From assembly GCA_964415365.1 (NCBI GenBank), contig CAYPYW010000010.1, positions 1-64,000 on the forward strand: a stretch of DNA of 64,000 nucleotides, written 5' to 3'. Both the position numbers and the translations under genes were made by a program. Under the pieces are notes generated by a model that was given only the letters and a program-made list of their open reading frames with translations, was not told the origin of the DNA and made no database searches. The stretch is from Hydromicrobium sp964415365. Lineage in GTDB: Bacteria > Actinomycetota > Humimicrobiia > Humimicrobiales > Humimicrobiaceae. This document shows, in pieces, positions 33,754-42,420 of the stretch. Positions within the stretch are counted from its first letter, which is position 1. Every line of letters begins with the position of its first letter.

Positions 33754-36069
33754 TTGTACCTAAAGAACATAACACTCCGAGGTTTCAAATCTTTTAAAAA
33801 CAAAAGCAAATTATTTTTTGAACCGGGGGTCAGCGTAATCGTTGGGCCTAATGGAAGCGGTAAAAGTAATGTGGCAGATGCTATCTCCTGGGTTCTTGGC
33901 GAGCAAAGCCCCAAATCTCTAAGGGGAAGCTCAATGGGAGACGTAATTTTCAGGAGCAAAGATGAAGAAATGGCAATTGCTGAGGTATCCCTGATGTTCG
34001 ATAACTCAAATAAATTATTTAATACGGAATTCAGGGATGTTAAATTTACCCGCAGGGTATTTTCCAGAGGAGGCAGCGAGTATTTCATAAATTCCTCACC
34101 CTGCAGATTATTGGATATCCAGGAACTTACTGCTGATAGCGGGATAGGTAAGGGCTTGCATATTATTATAAATCAGGGGCAGATTAATGAGATAGCGGTG
34201 CTTAAATCCATTGAGAGAAAGACTATTATAGATGAAATACTGGGAATATCAAAACATAAAGACAGGAGAAATAAGTCACTGGCCAAGCTTCAAAAAGTAA
34301 AGAATGATGTTGAGAGAGTGGATGATTTGATGGAAGAGATAAGAAGAACGATGGATCCTCTTGAAATTGAAGCGAAAAGGGCCCTGAAATATGCTGAAAT
34401 TTCCAATCTGCTGAAAAGTGAAGAGATCTCTCTTTTTATTGCCTATCTTAACCGGTTGAACAATGAATGGGAAAGCGAAAACGAGTCTTATAGTAAAAAT
34501 AAAGACCAGTTGAAGGAAATCGGTGACAGGATTTTGGATATAGAAAAAGAGAGGGATGATCTTTTAAAGCTCAGTAGTAAAGAACGTGATGAATTCGAAT
34601 TATGGAAGAATAAAATTGACTTATTCAATTCGGAAAAAAATAGCCTTGAAAATACTATAGCTCTGGTTGAGAGTAAGAGGAACGTATTCAGTACATTATA
34701 TAACATGTTTGATCTCCAATTTACTGGTAATATTGAAAATACAGAAGTACCCCGGACTTCAGTGAAGAGCGGTAAAGATGATGAAGTTCCTTCCTTACAG
34801 CAGATATCAAATGGGCTTAAGAAAATTGATAGCCTGTTTTCGAATCTTTTGGAAGATCTGAAGAAAAAGTTAAAAGACAAAGATGCTCTTGACTATATTG
34901 AAAAGGAAGCAAAATCAATTGTAAAAGAGATAGGGAAATTATATAAGATAGTTGAGGCCGGCTGTCAATATGAAGGTGGAAGCAGTAAAAAAGAACTTCA
35001 AAAAGAAGATGCAAGGAAAATTGATAATGCTAAGAAAAGGCTTGAACAAATTGGCAACATAAAAAGTATTTGCATGACTAACCTGGAAAGGTCTAAAAGA
35101 ATTCGTTTACTTCTGAATGAATTTCTATCTGTTTCAGAAAATATGAAAAGAAGGCTTTACCCCGAGTTTGAGAAAAGGAGAGACTTAATCTCGAAAAATC
35201 AGGGCAAGGTAAACGAGTTGGAGAATCAAATAAATCAGTTAAACATCTCTAAATCAAACGTGGAAAATAATATATACAAAATTGATCTAAAGAAGGAACA
35301 AATTAAAGAAAGGGTAGAAGCCATTACCGAAGGCATTGTTGACAATTATAATTTATCAATTGATTATGCCTTAAAGAGTTATAGCCCTGCAAACAACATT
35401 AGACAGTCCGAAATCAAGGTAAGAAAATTAAAGAATGAAATAAAGGAATTTGGGAATGTTAACCCTAATGCAGCAATTGAGTATAACAGAATTAAAAAGA
35501 GGTTCGATTTTCTGGCTGGCCAGAGGGTTGATTTGATTGAGAGCAAGAGAAATCTGGAAGAATTAATTAAAGATATAAATGAAAGGATGGCTGATTATTT
35601 CTTTAAAAAATTTGATGAGATCAACAGGTGTTTTAAAGGTTATTTTAAAACTCTGTTTCCTCTGGGCGAAGGTGAAATGCAACTTGAAAAAAGTGACGGG
35701 ACTAGCGATGATGAGATAGGCGTGGATTTGAAGGTGGATATCGGCAATAATAAGTTTGTCCCTCTCTCCCTGCTATCGGGAGGAGAAAAGTCTCTGGTTT
35801 CTATGGCATTTCTTTTCTCTATCTATTCAATAAATCCTTCCCCTTTTTATGTCTTTGATGAAGTGGATGCTGCGCTGGATGATGCAAATATAAACCGCTT
35901 TCTGACTCTGGTAAAAAAATTTTCCGAGAAGCAGCAGATAATAATAATTACTCATCAGAAAAGAACGATGGAAGTTGCAGATACAATTTATGGAGTAACC
36001 ATGCAGTCCAATGGAATTTCGAAGGTAATTTCAGAAAAAATCGGGAATAAATATGCGGAAGTTAATTAA
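33754..36069 (+). CDS. smc: Chromosome partition protein SMC, unusually short and apparently hinge-less
   Basis: The head halves are clearly SMC of the actinobacterial type. The N-terminal half opens MYLKNITLRGFKSFKNKSKL, with Walker A VGPNGSGKSNVADA (about 30), LGEQSPKSLRG and SSPCRLLDIQELTADSGIG. The C-terminal half has FGNVNPNAAIEYNRI, the signature LSGGEKSLVSMAFLF (about 674) and Walker B FYVFDEVDAALDDANINRF (about 699). The total is 771 aa against roughly 1,150-1,200 for bacterial SMC. The middle (about 165-620) is charged coiled coil broken by polar loops near 320-345 and 405-420. I find no globular glycine-rich hinge there. The frame is continuous; the start is TTG. It lies between rnc and ftsY, so it is the resident SMC. 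Confidence 0.92.
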   Translation: MYLKNITLRGFKSFKNKSKLFFEPGVSVIVGPNGSGKSNVADAISWVLGEQSPKSLRGSSMGDVIFRSKDEEMAIAEVSLMFDNSNKLFNTEFRDVKFTRRVFSRGGSEYFINSSPCRLLDIQELTADSGIGKGLHIIINQGQINEIAVLKSIERKTIIDEILGISKHKDRRNKSLAKLQKVKNDVERVDDLMEEIRRTMDPLEIEAKRALKYAEISNLLKSEEISLFIAYLNRLNNEWESENESYSKNKDQLKEIGDRILDIEKERDDLLKLSSKERDEFELWKNKIDLFNSEKNSLENTIALVESKRNVFSTLYNMFDLQFTGNIENTEVPRTSVKSGKDDEVPSLQQISNGLKKIDSLFSNLLEDLKKKLKDKDALDYIEKEAKSIVKEIGKLYKIVEAGCQYEGGSSKKELQKEDARKIDNAKKRLEQIGNIKSICMTNLERSKRIRLLLNEFLSVSENMKRRLYPEFEKRRDLISKNQGKVNELENQINQLNISKSNVENNIYKIDLKKEQIKERVEAITEGIVDNYNLSIDYALKSYSPANNIRQSEIKVRKLKNEIKEFGNVNPNAAIEYNRIKKRFDFLAGQRVDLIESKRNLEELIKDINERMADYFFKKFDEINRCFKGYFKTLFPLGEGEMQLEKSDGTSDDEIGVDLKVDIGNNKFVPLSLLSGGEKSLVSMAFLFSIYSINPSPFYVFDEVDAALDDANINRFLTLVKKFSEKQQIIIITHQKRTMEVADTIYGVTMQSNGISKVISEKIGNKYAEVN

Positions 36070-36925
36070 AAATCTAAGCTATATCTGGAATAAGTTTAAA
36101 AATGACCGCAAGTCATTCTGGGACGAGCTGGAAGAACAGATGGTAGCCAGTGATATCAGTGTTAATACTGTTGATAAAATATTGGGAGAGGTAAAAAATC
36201 ACGTTTACGGTGAAAATGTAAATGATCTTGAAAAGATAAAATCTTTACTGAGAGAGCAAATTATAGAAATTCTAAAGACCAATGGAAACAATAATTTAAA
36301 AATATCGCCAACCCCTCCCACAGTATTCCTGGTAGTGGGAGTAAACGGGGTGGGCAAGACTACTTCGGTTGCAAAATTAGCCCATATGTTTAAAGGAAAT
36401 GGAAAAAAGGTTTTGATATCAGCAGCTGATACATACAGGTCGGCTGCTGTGGAGCAGATACAATATTATGCCGAAAAATTAGAGCTGGATATGGTCTATC
36501 ACCAAAAATTTTCTGATCCAGGGGCGGTGGTCTACGATAGTGTAGAAAAAGCGAAGGCCGGGGGAATTGACCTGGTTATAATTGATACTGCAGGGAGAAT
36601 GCAAACTTCGTATAATCTTATGGAAGAGCTTAAAAAAATAAAAAAAGTGATCGGCAGGAGAATAGATCGGGAAGTGGATGAAATACTGCTTGTAATTGAT
36701 TCCACCACTGGCCAGAATGCCAGAAGTCAGGCAGAACTTTTTAATGATTCACTGAGTCTGACCGGGATTATTCTGACTAAAACAGATGGTACTTCCAGAG
36801 GCGGGATAGTGCTTACCATAAAAAATGATCTGGGTATACCCATAAAGCTGGTCACTGATGGTGAGAAATTAGATAACATACATTATTTTGATCCGGTTAA
36901 ATTTACTGAATCAATATTCTCCTGA
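36053..36925 (+). CDS. ftsY: Signal recognition particle receptor FtsY
   Basis: An SRP-GTPase receptor containing N and G domains only (290 aa), with no long acidic A domain. The GTPase motifs are VVGVNGVGKTTSVAKLA (about 94), SAADTYRSAAVEQ, IIDTAGRMQ and LTKTDGTSRGG. It overlaps the end of smc by 17 nt, so the two are translationally linked. It targets SRP-ribosome complexes to the membrane together with Ffh. Confidence 0.95.
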   Translation: MRKLIKNLSYIWNKFKNDRKSFWDELEEQMVASDISVNTVDKILGEVKNHVYGENVNDLEKIKSLLREQIIEILKTNGNNNLKISPTPPTVFLVVGVNGVGKTTSVAKLAHMFKGNGKKVLISAADTYRSAAVEQIQYYAEKLELDMVYHQKFSDPGAVVYDSVEKAKAGGIDLVIIDTAGRMQTSYNLMEELKKIKKVIGRRIDREVDEILLVIDSTTGQNARSQAELFNDSLSLTGIILTKTDGTSRGGIVLTIKNDLGIPIKLVTDGEKLDNIHYFDPVKFTESIFS

Positions 36926-36957
36926 TTACCGGTTTCAGGATAGAAGGGGGTTTGTGG

Positions 36958-38286
36958 ATGTTCGATCTACTGACAACCAGGTTTGAGAATTTATTTTATA
37001 AAATAAGGAATAAAGGGAAATTAAGTCCAAGCGACCTGGACGATGCTTTAAGAGAGATCAAGCTGGCTCTACTGGAAGCTGATGTGAATTTTAAGGTGGT
37101 CAAAGAGTTTCTGGAGAATGTAAAAGCAAAGGCAATAGGTGAAAAGATATTGGAAAGCCTGACTCCTTATCAACAGGTCGTAAAAATAGTAAATGAAGAG
37201 ATTACAAGAATGCTGGGTTCAGCCGGCGGTGGTATTACTTTTGCTTCAAAGGGACCTACAATTATAATGACCGTCGGACTTCAGGGTACTGGAAAAACTT
37301 CATCTGTCATTAAGTTAGCTAATTTTTTAAAAGCCAGATTCCAGAAAAAAGTATCTATTGTTGCTGCAGATGTGTACCGGCCTGCTGCAGTGCTGCAGCT
37401 TGAGGATATGGCAAAAAATATAAATGTAGATGTTTATTCTGAAAATAATTCGGACCCGGTATCCATATCGGTAAAAGGAATAGAGTTATTTAAAAAATCC
37501 GGAAGTGACGTAATTATAATTGATACTGCCGGAAGACTACATATTGATGAGAACATGATGAATGAGATTGCAAACATCAGAAATAAAGTAAGCCCACATC
37601 AAATATATCTGGTATTGGATGCTATGACCGGCCAGGAAGCTGTAAATATTGCCTCCAGCTTTAACCAGAGAGTTGAATGTGATGGAATAATCCTGACCAA
37701 ATTGGATAGTGATACCAGAGGAGGTGCTGCACTCTCGGTTTATTATGTAGTTAAGAAACCGGTAAAATTCATATCTAATGGGGAGAAAATTGAAGATTTT
37801 GATATATTTTACCCTGACAGGATAGCTTCCAGAATATTGGGTAAGGGTGATATTTTGACCCTGGTTGAGAAGGCGGAAAAAGTAGTAAGTGAAAAAGAAG
37901 CAAAGAGGATAGAAGAGAAGATATACAAAAATGAGCTAAATTTCGAGGATTTTATAGGGCAGCTTAAGAGTATAAAAAAGATGGGTTCACTGGATAAGAT
38001 ATTTTCGATGATGCCCATAGCCAATAAGAGTAAAATATTTAAGAATATAAAGCTTGATGATTCTCATCTGACACGGATAGAAGCTATGATTAACTCTATG
38101 ACTGTGGAGGAGAGAAGAAAACCACATATAATAAGCGGCAGCAGGAAAAAAAGAATAGCAAAGGGGAGCGGAACGTCGGTATCGGAAGTGAACAAGTTAC
38201 TCGTACAATTCAGTAAGACAAAGCAAATGTTAAAACAATTTTCAGGGTTAAAAGGGAAATTTAATTTGCCTATTGGCAATTTCTAG
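36958..38286 (+). CDS. ffh: Signal recognition particle protein Ffh
   Basis: SRP54-type GTPase. The N domain is followed by the G domain with GLQGTGKTSSVIKLA (about 106), AADVYRPAAVLQL and IIDTAGRLHID. A methionine-rich M domain binds 4.5S RNA (about 300-442; MGSLDKIFSMMP, GSGTSVSEVNKLL). ATG at 36958 is chosen with AAGGGGG 7 nt upstream. At 442 aa it is standard. Confidence 0.96.
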   Translation: MFDLLTTRFENLFYKIRNKGKLSPSDLDDALREIKLALLEADVNFKVVKEFLENVKAKAIGEKILESLTPYQQVVKIVNEEITRMLGSAGGGITFASKGPTIIMTVGLQGTGKTSSVIKLANFLKARFQKKVSIVAADVYRPAAVLQLEDMAKNINVDVYSENNSDPVSISVKGIELFKKSGSDVIIIDTAGRLHIDENMMNEIANIRNKVSPHQIYLVLDAMTGQEAVNIASSFNQRVECDGIILTKLDSDTRGGAALSVYYVVKKPVKFISNGEKIEDFDIFYPDRIASRILGKGDILTLVEKAEKVVSEKEAKRIEEKIYKNELNFEDFIGQLKSIKKMGSLDKIFSMMPIANKSKIFKNIKLDDSHLTRIEAMINSMTVEERRKPHIISGSRKKRIAKGSGTSVSEVNKLLVQFSKTKQMLKQFSGLKGKFNLPIGNF

Positions 38287-38300
38287 GCAGAAAAAATATT

Positions 38301-38328
38301 TTGCAAGTTTTATAGAAAAATATATAAT
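38301..38328 (+). promoter_or_regulatory. Putative promoter of the rpsP-trmD operon
   Basis: TTGCAA (38301-38306), a 16-bp spacer and a perfect TATAAT (38323-38328), just after ffh. The predicted leader to rpsP is about 40 nt. Confidence 0.55.
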
Positions 38329-38373
38329 TATGAGAGCGTGGAGCTATCTATTTAAGAATTTGGAGGTTACAGG

Positions 38374-38619
38374 TTGAGTGTAAAGATCAGGTTGAGTAGA
38401 CTGGGTTCAAAGAAGAAGCCCTTTTATAGAATTGTAGTGGCAGATATCAGATCACCAAGAGATGGAAGGTTCATTGAAAAAATAGGAATATACGACCCGA
38501 AAAGTGATCCATCCAGGATAGAAGTGGACAAAGACAAAGCTCTTAACTGGATAAAGAAGGGTGCGAAACCTACAGATACAGTTCAAAAACTTTTTGATAA
38601 GATCGATTTAAAGAAGTAG
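38374..38619 (+). CDS. rpsP: 30S ribosomal protein S16
   Basis: An 81-aa S16 with the family start VKIRLSRLGSKKKPFYRIVV and the IGIYDPKSDPSRIEVDKDK block. The start is TTG at 38374 with GGAGG upstream. It is the first gene of the rpsP-khpA-rimM-trmD run. Confidence 0.97.
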   Translation: MSVKIRLSRLGSKKKPFYRIVVADIRSPRDGRFIEKIGIYDPKSDPSRIEVDKDKALNWIKKGAKPTDTVQKLFDKIDLKK

Positions 38620-38647
38620 TCATTACAACTTAGACTGGAGGTAAATA

Positions 38648-38881
38648 GTGAAAGAACTACTGGAGTACATGGTAAAAGAGCTGGTTGACAGCCCGGATAA
38701 TGTTGAGATTACAGAAGAGGAGGAAGATGACAAAACAGTAATTTTTAAGCTTAAAGTGTCTGAAGAGGATCTAGGAAAGGTAATCGGGAAAAAAGGAAGA
38801 ACCGCAAATGCTTTAAGGGTCATAATGAGAGCTGCATCTGCTAAAAGAGGTAAGTCCTCTATAGTAAAAATTATGGATTGA
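38648..38881 (+). CDS. khpA: KH-domain RNA-binding protein KhpA
   Basis: A 77-aa single KH domain with the GxxG loop in DLGKVIGKKGRTANALRVI. The start is GTG at 38648 with GGAGG upstream. KhpA-type proteins bind RNA and in Gram-positives influence cell division and elongation. The position between rpsP and rimM is conserved in Gram-positive bacteria. Confidence 0.92.
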   Translation: MKELLEYMVKELVDSPDNVEITEEEEDDKTVIFKLKVSEEDLGKVIGKKGRTANALRVIMRAASAKRGKSSIVKIMD

Positions 38882-38930
38882 TAATTTATATATAAATATA
38901 GATAGTTCTATTTTAAACAGGCATTAGTGA

Positions 38931-39485
38931 ATGTCAGAAATAAATGTAGATGCAAGGTTAATTGGGATAATCGGTAAGCCGCATGGAATAAGAGGGGAAA
39001 CAGTTATAATGTTGCTTACCGATTATCCCAAAACTATTAAAAAGGGAGATATACTTTTTTTTGATAAAGAATGTATCCGTAAAGCGGAAGTTGAAAATAT
39101 CAGATGGAAGAGCGCAGGGAAGCTTCGTCTATTAATAATCAAATTTAAAGGTATAGACAGTAGGAGCGATGCTGAAAGTTTAAAGGGTACAAATGTCTTC
39201 CGGAGTATAAAGGATGCCCCGAAGTTAAAAGAAAACCAGTACTGGATAGATGATATAATAGGCTGTATGGTTTACATAAAAAATAATATCTTTATCGGAC
39301 CGGTAATAGATGTAGAGAGATTTGCCACCAATGATAATTTAACTGTAAGGATAGAGAACAGAAGTTTAAATATAGAATGTACTGACAATGATATTTTTTA
39401 TATTCCAGTTATTGAAAGTTATATCAGCAGTATAGATTTAAAAAACAAGAAAATAATATTAAAAAAAATTCCGGAATACATCTAG
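38931..39485 (+). CDS. rimM: Ribosome maturation factor RimM
   Basis: A 16S/30S assembly factor that binds S19. The N-terminal RimM domain begins with ARLIGIIGKPHGIRGE, and a PRC-barrel domain follows (about 100-180). At 184 aa it is normal. It is followed by trmD as usual. Confidence 0.93.
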   Translation: MSEINVDARLIGIIGKPHGIRGETVIMLLTDYPKTIKKGDILFFDKECIRKAEVENIRWKSAGKLRLLIIKFKGIDSRSDAESLKGTNVFRSIKDAPKLKENQYWIDDIIGCMVYIKNNIFIGPVIDVERFATNDNLTVRIENRSLNIECTDNDIFYIPVIESYISSIDLKNKKIILKKIPEYI

Positions 39486-39527
39486 AATTATTATATTTTT
39501 TCAATTTTTATAATCTTTCGTTTAGAA

Positions 39528-40229
39528 ATGTTAAAAATAGATGTTATAACAATTTTCCCAAAAATATTTGATAGTATTATTGAATTTGGGGTTATAAAGG
39601 AAGCTTTTAAAAAAGGTATCTGCCGGTTAAATGTCTATAATTTAAGAGATTTTTCCAGTTATAAGCATGGAAAAGTTGATGATAGACCTTATGGCGGAGG
39701 TCCGGGCATGGTACTTATGCCAGAGCCAATAGACAACGCCATTGTTTTTATTAGGAAGAAGAACAAGATTAAAAATAAGGAAAGACAAAAGGTAGTGCTG
39801 CTTTCTCCCCAGGGAGAAAAGCTGGATCAGAATAAGTTAAAATATATGGCAGGTCTTGAAAATATAATACTTGTTTGTGGAAGGTATGAGGGGGTTGACG
39901 AAAGGGTAATAGACTCTCTGATAGATCTTGAGATTTCTATAGGTGATTATGTGCTCACTGGTGGAGAAATTCCGGCAATGGTTATAATAGATGGGGTGAT
40001 AAGATTATTCCCTGGTGTGGTTGGAAAAGAAGAATCTTTAAAATCGGAATCTTTTGAAAAAAACCTGCTTGATTATCCCCAGTATACAAGGCCACCGGTT
40101 TTTAAAGGGCTGGCCGCTCCGGAAATTCTTTTGAGCGGAAACCATAAAAATATAAAGAAATGGAGAAAAGAAAAGTCAATGGAAATAACCAGAATAAGAA
40201 GACCGGATTTATTTGACAAAGATAGTTAA
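39528..40229 (+). CDS. trmD: tRNA (guanine-37-N1)-methyltransferase TrmD
   Basis: A SPOUT-class methyltransferase that protects reading frame by making m1G37. The diagnostic motifs PYGGGPGMVLMPEP, VCGRYEGVDERV and the trefoil-knot segment IGDYVLTGGEIPAMVIIDG are all present. It has 233 aa. A promoter for rplS overlaps its 3' end. Confidence 0.97.
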   Translation: MLKIDVITIFPKIFDSIIEFGVIKEAFKKGICRLNVYNLRDFSSYKHGKVDDRPYGGGPGMVLMPEPIDNAIVFIRKKNKIKNKERQKVVLLSPQGEKLDQNKLKYMAGLENIILVCGRYEGVDERVIDSLIDLEISIGDYVLTGGEIPAMVIIDGVIRLFPGVVGKEESLKSESFEKNLLDYPQYTRPPVFKGLAAPEILLSGNHKNIKKWRKEKSMEITRIRRPDLFDKDS

Positions 40230-40241
40230 ATTAATTATATT
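40213..40241 (+). promoter_or_regulatory. Putative strong promoter of rplS
   Basis: A consensus TTGACA (40213-40218), a 17-bp spacer and TATATT (40236-40241), starting within the last codons of trmD. The transcript would begin near 40248, about 40 nt before rplS. Confidence 0.6.
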
Positions 40242-40287
40242 TGTTTGGTTCTTATTAGAATGAAAAAGAGATAGGTTGGAGAATAAA

Positions 40288-40629
40288 ATGAATAAACTGG
40301 ATAAAATAGAAAGTAAATATGTAAAAACTGATATACCTGAATTTGGTCCCGGGGATAAAGTGAAGGTCAGGATAAAAATTAGCGAAGAAAATAAGGACAG
40401 AATTCAGGTCCTTGAAGGAATTGTAATAGGAATTAAAGGCTCCGGAATTGGTAAAACATTTACGGTAAGAAAGATCTCTTTTAACAATGTAGGTGTTGAG
40501 AGGACATTCCTTCTAAATTCGCCTGTAATCCAATCTATTGAGAGGGTCGGTGAAGGCCTGACAAGAAGAGCTAAACTATATTATCTCAGGGATAAAATCG
40601 GTAAAAAATCAAAAATCAAGTTTAAATAA
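40288..40629 (+). CDS. rplS: 50S ribosomal protein L19
   Basis: An L19 of about 113 aa. The core IPEFGPGDKVKVRIKISEEN and the C-terminal RRAKLYYLRDKIGKKSKIK are diagnostic. ATG at 40288 with GGAGA (40278-40282) 5 nt upstream is chosen over the in-frame TTG at 40276, which overlaps that site. Confidence 0.96.
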   Translation: MNKLDKIESKYVKTDIPEFGPGDKVKVRIKISEENKDRIQVLEGIVIGIKGSGIGKTFTVRKISFNNVGVERTFLLNSPVIQSIERVGEGLTRRAKLYYLRDKIGKKSKIKFK

Positions 40630-40661
40630 ATAAGTGTGCAACCATTTAACTTTTTATATTA

Positions 40662-41204
40662 ATGCCTCTTGAAAATAAACAGGTTAACACCAGAAATAGA
40701 AGAATTTTTAAGGAATTTTTGGTGTACGTCATTATCATTTTAGCAGCAGTAATATCAGCCACTTTGATTAGAATTTTTATATTTGAACCTTTCATTGTTC
40801 CCACACCTTCAATGGAGCCAAAATTGCAAGTTGGAGATAAAGTAATAATTAATAAGCTGGCTTATAAATTCGGTTCCGCAAAAAGAGGAGATATTGTAGC
40901 ATTTCATTCTCCGATAGAAGAAAAAGATCTGGTTAAAAGGGCTATTGCTATAGAGGGGGATGAAATTGTTCTAACCACTGAAGGTGAGATTTTTATAAAT
41001 GGCGAAAAAATCGTTGAAAATTATCTACCGGGCGATCAAAATATATCCTATATCAATCAAACTGTGGTTGTCGGTGAAAATGAAGTATTCGTAATGGGAG
41101 ATAATAGAAATAATAGTTTTGACAGCAGGTTTTTTGGGACGATTTCAGAGGATGATATATTCGGGAAATTTGTAATAATTTACTGGCCTCCATCCAGGTG
41201 GTAA
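40662..41204 (+). CDS. lepB: Signal peptidase I
   Basis: It cleaves secretory signal peptides outside the membrane. It has one N-terminal transmembrane helix (about 20-42), the catalytic Ser in PTPSMEPKLQVGD (about 50) and the catalytic Lys in DLVKRAIAIEGDEI (about 90). The box E motif is MGDNRNNSFDSRFFG. At 180 aa it is a typical single-span Gram-positive type. Confidence 0.95.
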   Translation: MPLENKQVNTRNRRIFKEFLVYVIIILAAVISATLIRIFIFEPFIVPTPSMEPKLQVGDKVIINKLAYKFGSAKRGDIVAFHSPIEEKDLVKRAIAIEGDEIVLTTEGEIFINGEKIVENYLPGDQNISYINQTVVVGENEVFVMGDNRNNSFDSRFFGTISEDDIFGKFVIIYWPPSRW

Positions 41205-41217
41205 TTTTTCCAGCGGT

Positions 41218-41841
41218 ATGGAATTTAAGGAAATAAAGAGATTGGTGGATTTGTGCAGGTATGAGGATGATCTGCATATTGCGGGCTATGAAAAAGTAGC
41301 CGGAGTCGATGAAGTAGGGAGGGGATCACTGGCTGGTCCTCTGGTTGCCGCGGCAGTTATTCTGGATAAGAAAAAGCTGATAATAGAAGATATAAATGAT
41401 TCCAAGAAACTAACTGCAGAGAAAAGGAAATATGTTTTTAAAAAGGTAATTAAAAGTTGCCTGTGCTGGTCTGTAGTTAAAATCCCCCCCGATGAAATTG
41501 ATAGGCTTTCAATAACAAAAGCTAATGCAATTGCATTTAGAAAGGCAATTAACAGCTTAAAAATAAAGCCGGATATTATTTTATCAGATCATATTAGTAC
41601 GAATCTTGGTATTAAATATTTACCTATTGTCAATGGTGACCAACTCAGTATCTCTGTTGCTGCTGCCTCAATAATTGCCAAAGTGATCAGAGATCAAATA
41701 ATGTTTAAGTTCTCCAGGTATTATCCTGAGTATGGATTTGAACATAATAAGGGTTATGGCACCGTAAAACATTTGAAATCACTTCAAAAATATGGGCCGA
41801 CACTTATTCATAGAGTATCTTTCAGAGGTGTTTTAAGTTAA
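41218..41841 (+). CDS. rnhB: Ribonuclease HII
   Basis: It removes ribonucleotides and RNA primers from DNA-RNA hybrids. The DEVGRG active-site motif (GVDEVGRGSLAGPLVAAA) lies near residue 30. Further acidic residues are in INDSKKL and ILSDHI, and KVIRDQ and HNKGYGTVKHL follow. At 207 aa it is standard. The adjacent yraN frame opens right after its stop. Confidence 0.95.
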   Translation: MEFKEIKRLVDLCRYEDDLHIAGYEKVAGVDEVGRGSLAGPLVAAAVILDKKKLIIEDINDSKKLTAEKRKYVFKKVIKSCLCWSVVKIPPDEIDRLSITKANAIAFRKAINSLKIKPDIILSDHISTNLGIKYLPIVNGDQLSISVAAASIIAKVIRDQIMFKFSRYYPEYGFEHNKGYGTVKHLKSLQKYGPTLIHRVSFRGVLS

Positions 41842-41857
41842 TAGTTTTAACAAAAAA

Positions 41858-42271
41858 ATCGTAGGAAGAGCAGGGGAACTTATTGCCCGGAAATACCTGG
41901 AAGAAAAAGGATATTTTATCTTAGAAAGAAATTACAGGAATAAGTACGGCGAAATAGATATAATAGCCAGGAAGGGCAGGAATTTAATTTTTGTGGAGGT
42001 TAAAACCAGGACCAGTCTGGAATATGGATATCCACTGGAGGCTATTAATAAATTAAAAGCTATAAGAATAAAAAAATTAGCCAGTTTATATATTGCCACT
42101 GGTAAACTCTCGGCATTTGATCCCAGCTTTGATGTTATTTCTATAATCACAAGTAGTAGTTTTATTAAGGAATTAGCAGGGAAAGAAGATGCTCTGCAAA
42201 AAATAATCTTATCAAGTACCCTGAAGGATAATAAGAATCTGAAGATTGAACATATAGAGAACGCTTTTTAG
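41858..42271 (+). CDS. yraN: YraN/UPF0102 family nuclease-fold protein, without a canonical start codon
   Basis: A restriction-endonuclease-fold protein of unknown exact role, always near rnhB and comM. The diagnostic block GEIDIIARKGRNLIFVEVKTRTS is complete, and VGRAGELIARKYLEEKGY upstream matches the family N-terminus. The frame has no ATG, GTG or TTG between the upstream stop (41834-41836) and GTG at 41993, which lies inside the nuclease motif. Candidate starts are ATC at 41858 (used here, keeps the conserved GE) or ATT at 41882 with AGGGG 5 nt upstream. A single-base indel in the A7 run just upstream does not create a canonical start. Confidence 0.75.
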   Translation: MVGRAGELIARKYLEEKGYFILERNYRNKYGEIDIIARKGRNLIFVEVKTRTSLEYGYPLEAINKLKAIRIKKLASLYIATGKLSAFDPSFDVISIITSSSFIKELAGKEDALQKIILSSTLKDNKNLKIEHIENAF

Positions 42272-42420
42272 AAAAGTTAATCTGAGAGCCCTGTATTTGA
42301 CGCAAAAAGAGCCCTAAAATATAATATCAATAGTTGGTATAAGTATTTATTATATTGTTGTAATATAATTAACATTGAAGGAATACCTAATATTTTTGTA
42401 GGCTATTTTAAAAAAAATTT

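Noticed and set aside
33754..36069. Calling the short SMC a RecN, SbcC or RecF protein
   Set aside because: The N- and C-terminal head sequences match SMC motif by motif and the rnc-smc-ftsY context is diagnostic.
41993..42271. Taking GTG at 41993 as the start of yraN
   Set aside because: It would remove the conserved GEIDIIA half of the nuclease motif, which is clearly encoded in frame upstream.
42272..42420. Promoter before the HD-GYP gene (TTGGTA with TATAAT at 42364)
   Set aside because: The spacing is 24 bp, too long for a sigma-70 promoter; nothing better was seen in this 149-bp gap.
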